The translations under genes and the position numbers were made by a program. DNA of 64,000 nt, taken from Caulobacter endophyticus. Lineage in GTDB: Bacteria > Pseudomonadota > Alphaproteobacteria > Caulobacterales > Caulobacteraceae. The stretch covers positions 1 to 64,000 of the forward strand of contig NZ_JARQWV010000026.1 of NCBI RefSeq assembly GCF_029543245.1, read 5' to 3'. The first letter of the stretch is position 1. The number at the start of each line of letters is the position of its first letter. Under the pieces are notes generated by a model. It ran no database searches. It was not told the origin of the DNA and was given only the letters and a program-made list of their open reading frames with translations. Shown one piece after another: positions 61,808 through 64,000 of this stretch.

Positions 61808-62205
61808 TCATCAACGACCCGGAGGTGCTGGCGCAAGTGACCGCCGCCGTCGACGCCTACGAGACGGCCCTGATGACCAACGACGTCGAGGCGCTGGACG
61901 GCTTCTTCCGCGACGCGCCGGAAACCGTCCGTTACGGCGTCGCCGAGAACCTCTACGGCTTCGCAGAGATCGCCGCCTTTCGAATCGGACGGGCCGGCGG
62001 CTCGCCGCTGCGCGAGCGCCTGCGGACCGAAATCACCACTTTTGGGCGTGATTTCGCGATCGCCAACGTCGAATTCCTCAGAACCGGGGCAAAACAGCCC
62101 GGACGCCAGAGCCAGACCTGGCTGCGCACCGAGAACGGCTGGAAAATTGTGTCGGCGCACGTTTCCCTGCTTCAGGGCGGCGCCGACCAACGCCTTGCGC
62201 CATAA
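61804..62205 (+). CDS. AtzH/HpxZ-like protein (DUF3225, NTF2 fold)
   Basis: A 133-aa protein of the HpxZ/AtzH type: INDPEVLAQVTAAVDAYETA, FFRDAPETVRYGVAENLYGF and QSQTWLRTENGWKIVSAHVS. AtzH has been described as an amidohydrolase-like enzyme acting with AtzE in biuret breakdown. HpxZ is its counterpart in purine catabolism clusters. It overlaps the amidase stop by 4 nt and completes the three-gene cassette. A TonB receptor follows after 218 nt. Confidence 0.88.
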   Translation: MIINDPEVLAQVTAAVDAYETALMTNDVEALDGFFRDAPETVRYGVAENLYGFAEIAAFRIGRAGGSPLRERLRTEITTFGRDFAIANVEFLRTGAKQPGRQSQTWLRTENGWKIVSAHVSLLQGGADQRLAP

Positions 62206-62236
62206 GCGACAGAAGCTCCGACCAAGGACAATAAGT

Positions 62237-62252
62237 AAGTATGTCCTGACTT
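62237..62252. promoter_or_regulatory. AAGTA-N6-GACTT dyad before the last TonB receptor
   Basis: AAGTATGTCCTGACTT repeats the arm sequence and spacing of 60177-60192. It lies within a nested pair of inverted repeats: ATAAGT/ACTTAT at 62231-62236 and 62249-62254, and AGGACA/TGTCCT at 62225-62230 and 62242-62247. TATGAT (62252-62257) may be the -10 box it overlaps. Confidence 0.55.
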
Positions 62253-62423
62253 ATGATCTAGTTTTGGGCGCCCGTGTCGCAGCGTGGTCAAATAGTGACA
62301 GCCCCAGAACAAACTTCACGGAGTCGATACCGAGTCGTCATCAAGCCTTTTGATTTCAGCGACGCCATTGTGCATTGCACCCCGCAACCGGCTCCTCCAC
62401 CGGTGTTCGAAGGGGATTTCGAC

Positions 62424-64000
62424 ATGACCAATCAAGCCAAGCTGCGCTCCGGCGCCGCGTTCGGCGCTCTCCTGCTGGCCGCCGCTGTCGCGGCCCCGGC
62501 CTTCGCCCAGGACGCAGCCGTCGCCCTCGACGACGTGATCGTCACCGCCCAGAAGCGCTCGGAAAATATCCAGGACGTGCCGGTCTCCGTCGCCGCCGTC
62601 TCGGGCGAGAAGCTGGCCTCGATCTTCGCCGCGGGTGAAGACGTCCTGGCCCTGTCGAGCCGCGTCCCCGGCCTCTACATCGAAAGCTCCAACGGCCGCG
62701 CCGCCCCGCGCTTCTACATCCGGGGCCTGGGCAACGCCGACTTCGACCTGGCCGCCTCGCAGCCGGTGTCGGTGATCATGGACGACGTCGTTCTTGAGAA
62801 CGTCGTGCTCAAGTCCTCGCCCGTCTATGACGTCGAGCAGGTCGAAGTCCTGCGCGGCCCGCAAGGCACGCTGTTCGGCCGCAACACCACCGCCGGCATC
62901 GTCAAGTTCGACACGGTGAAGCCCAGCGAAGACTTCCGCGCCAACGGCACGGCCACCTACGGCTCGTACGGCTCGGCCACCTTCGAGGGCGGCATCGGCG
63001 GCGCCATCGTCCCGGGCAAGCTGGCCGTCCGCGCCTCGGCCCTGTACCAGCACCGCGACGACTACATCGACAACAGCTTCACCGGCGTGAAGGACGCGCT
63101 GGGCGGCTACGACGAGAAGGCCGCTCGCCTCCAGATCCTGGCCACCCCGACCGAGGACACCTCGATCCTGGCCATCGCCCACACCCGTTCGCTGGACGGC
63201 ACCGCGGCGGTCTTCCGCGCCAACATCCTCACGGCCGGCAGCAACAAGATCAATTCGAACTTCGACCGCGACAAGGTCAGCTACAACGGCGGCGCCAACA
63301 ACCCGCAGGAGTACGACTCGACCGGCGTCTCGCTGAAGATCGACCACGACTTCGGCGGCGTGAAGCTGACCTCGATCAGCGCCTACGAAACCGCCAAGGG
63401 GCGCAGCCGCGGCGACATCGACGGCGGCGTGGCCGGCGTCGGCCCGGGCTTCATCCCGTTCGACTCCGACACCCAGGACTCCATCGGCGACCTCGACCAG
63501 GTCACCCAGGAAATCCGCCTGGCCAGCGACACCGACGGCAAGCTGGCCTGGCAGGTCGGCGCCTACTACTTCAAGTCGGCCTTCACCGTTTCGACCAACC
63601 CGTTCTTCGTCGCCCCCAGCACCCTGGAGCACAAGAACACCTCGTGGGCCGTGTTCGGCCAGGGCACCTACCAAGTCACCGACGCCCTGAAGGTGACCGC
63701 CGGCGTCCGCTGGACCGACGACGACAAGGACATGGAAGTCCTGTCCTCGCCGTTCGGCGCCTCGGCCCCGGTGTCGGTCTCCGACAGCCAGGCCAGCTGG
63801 GACCTGTCGGCCTTCTACGCCGTCAGCGACGACGTCAGCGTCTACGGCAAGGTGGCCCGCGGCTTCCGCGGTCCGTCGATCCAGGGCCGCGACATCGCCT
63901 TCGGCAGCCCGGCCTCGGTCGCCCAGTCGGAAACCATCCTGTCGTGGGAAGCCGGCGTTAAGAGCGAGCTGTTCGAACGTCGCGTCCGCCTGAACGGCGC
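62424..64000 (+). CDS. TonB-dependent receptor (partial, runs off the window)
   Basis: At least 525 codons with no stop before the window end. The signal is FGALLLAAAVAAPAFAQD and the TonB-box region is LDDVIVTAQKRSENIQDVPVS. The plug contains SRVPGLYIESSNGRAAPRFY and VEVLRGPQGTLFGRNTTAGI, typical of the siderophore and small-molecule receptor subgroup rather than the sugar subgroup seen elsewhere in the window. AAGGGGA precedes the ATG. A dyad shared with the amidase cassette suggests that it imports the amide or ureide substrate, or a related compound. Confidence 0.9.
   Translation, partial: MTNQAKLRSGAAFGALLLAAAVAAPAFAQDAAVALDDVIVTAQKRSENIQDVPVSVAAVSGEKLASIFAAGEDVLALSSRVPGLYIESSNGRAAPRFYIRGLGNADFDLAASQPVSVIMDDVVLENVVLKSSPVYDVEQVEVLRGPQGTLFGRNTTAGIVKFDTVKPSEDFRANGTATYGSYGSATFEGGIGGAIVPGKLAVRASALYQHRDDYIDNSFTGVKDALGGYDEKAARLQILATPTEDTSILAIAHTRSLDGTAAVFRANILTAGSNKINSNFDRDKVSYNGGANNPQEYDSTGVSLKIDHDFGGVKLTSISAYETAKGRSRGDIDGGVAGVGPGFIPFDSDTQDSIGDLDQVTQEIRLASDTDGKLAWQVGAYYFKSAFTVSTNPFFVAPSTLEHKNTSWAVFGQGTYQVTDALKVTAGVRWTDDDKDMEVLSSPFGASAPVSVSDSQASWDLSAFYAVSDDVSVYGKVARGFRGPSIQGRDIAFGSPASVAQSETILSWEAGVKSELFERRVRLNG

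Overview
The window is a high-GC, gene-dense stretch of an alphaproteobacterial chromosome. Three things suggest the Caulobacterales, most likely Caulobacter or a close relative: TonB-dependent receptors of the carbohydrate type, Tat-exported glycoside hydrolases, and a TetR-controlled AcrAB-NodT efflux operon. This is inferred from gene content only; no rRNA or tRNA gene was found. The first ~96 bases are an almost pure G tract that looks like a contig-edge artefact.

Layout. 353-3006: GH43 hydrolase and SGNH/GDSL esterase. 3217-9796: TetR repressor divergent from acrA-acrB-nodT, with a 24-bp perfect palindrome at the likely transcription start. 10034-11853: divergent sulfotransferase-like and Asp/Asn hydroxylase-like genes. 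11978-20830: GH3, a small unknown gene, pseG, pseH and pseF (pseudaminic acid), a second GH3, an unknown gene and a DHFR-like reductase. 21019-23516: MpaB-like protein and acyl-CoA ligase. 23674-28433: hybrid histidine kinase, receiver protein and Hpt protein (start/stop overlaps), then a membrane protein and a membrane-anchored LytTR regulator. 28576-32527: third GH3 divergent from a LacI-family regulator. 32639-34348: HWE-type histidine kinase. 34639-38115: rutB-rutC-rutD-rutA uracil catabolism operon with a structured leader and a palindromic repeat at every gene junction. 38236-39060: FKBP isomerase and a small membrane protein. 39044-46569: xylan locus on the minus strand (TonB receptor, GH10, GH43, CE15) with a GGTAGCGCTACC operator. 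46878-49906: two overlapping flavin-dependent halogenase-family genes. 50141-53886: XRE-type regulator divergent from a VIT/vWA sortase-target protein and its sortase. 54004-58783: second TonB receptor, TetR, SMR transporter with its own TetR. 59017-64000: formamidase-like gene divergent from an AtzG/AtzE/AtzH-type amidase cassette, then a TonB receptor running off the window.

How it fits together. Much of the window serves scavenging of plant polysaccharide: xylanase, xylosidases, glucuronoyl esterase, three GH3 enzymes, an esterase and outer-membrane receptors. Similar GACARCGTTGTC-type dyads lie before the LacI gene, two GH3 genes and possibly the first GH43, suggesting one dispersed regulon. 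A second shared dyad (AAGTAT-N4-T-N-ACTT) lies before the amidase cassette and before the last TonB receptor, suggesting a nitrogen-compound uptake and hydrolysis regulon. Uracil (rut) and amide catabolism both point to nitrogen scavenging.

Intergenic space is filled with several families of palindromic elements. They often abut stop codons, and in at least three cases supply the last codons of a protein.
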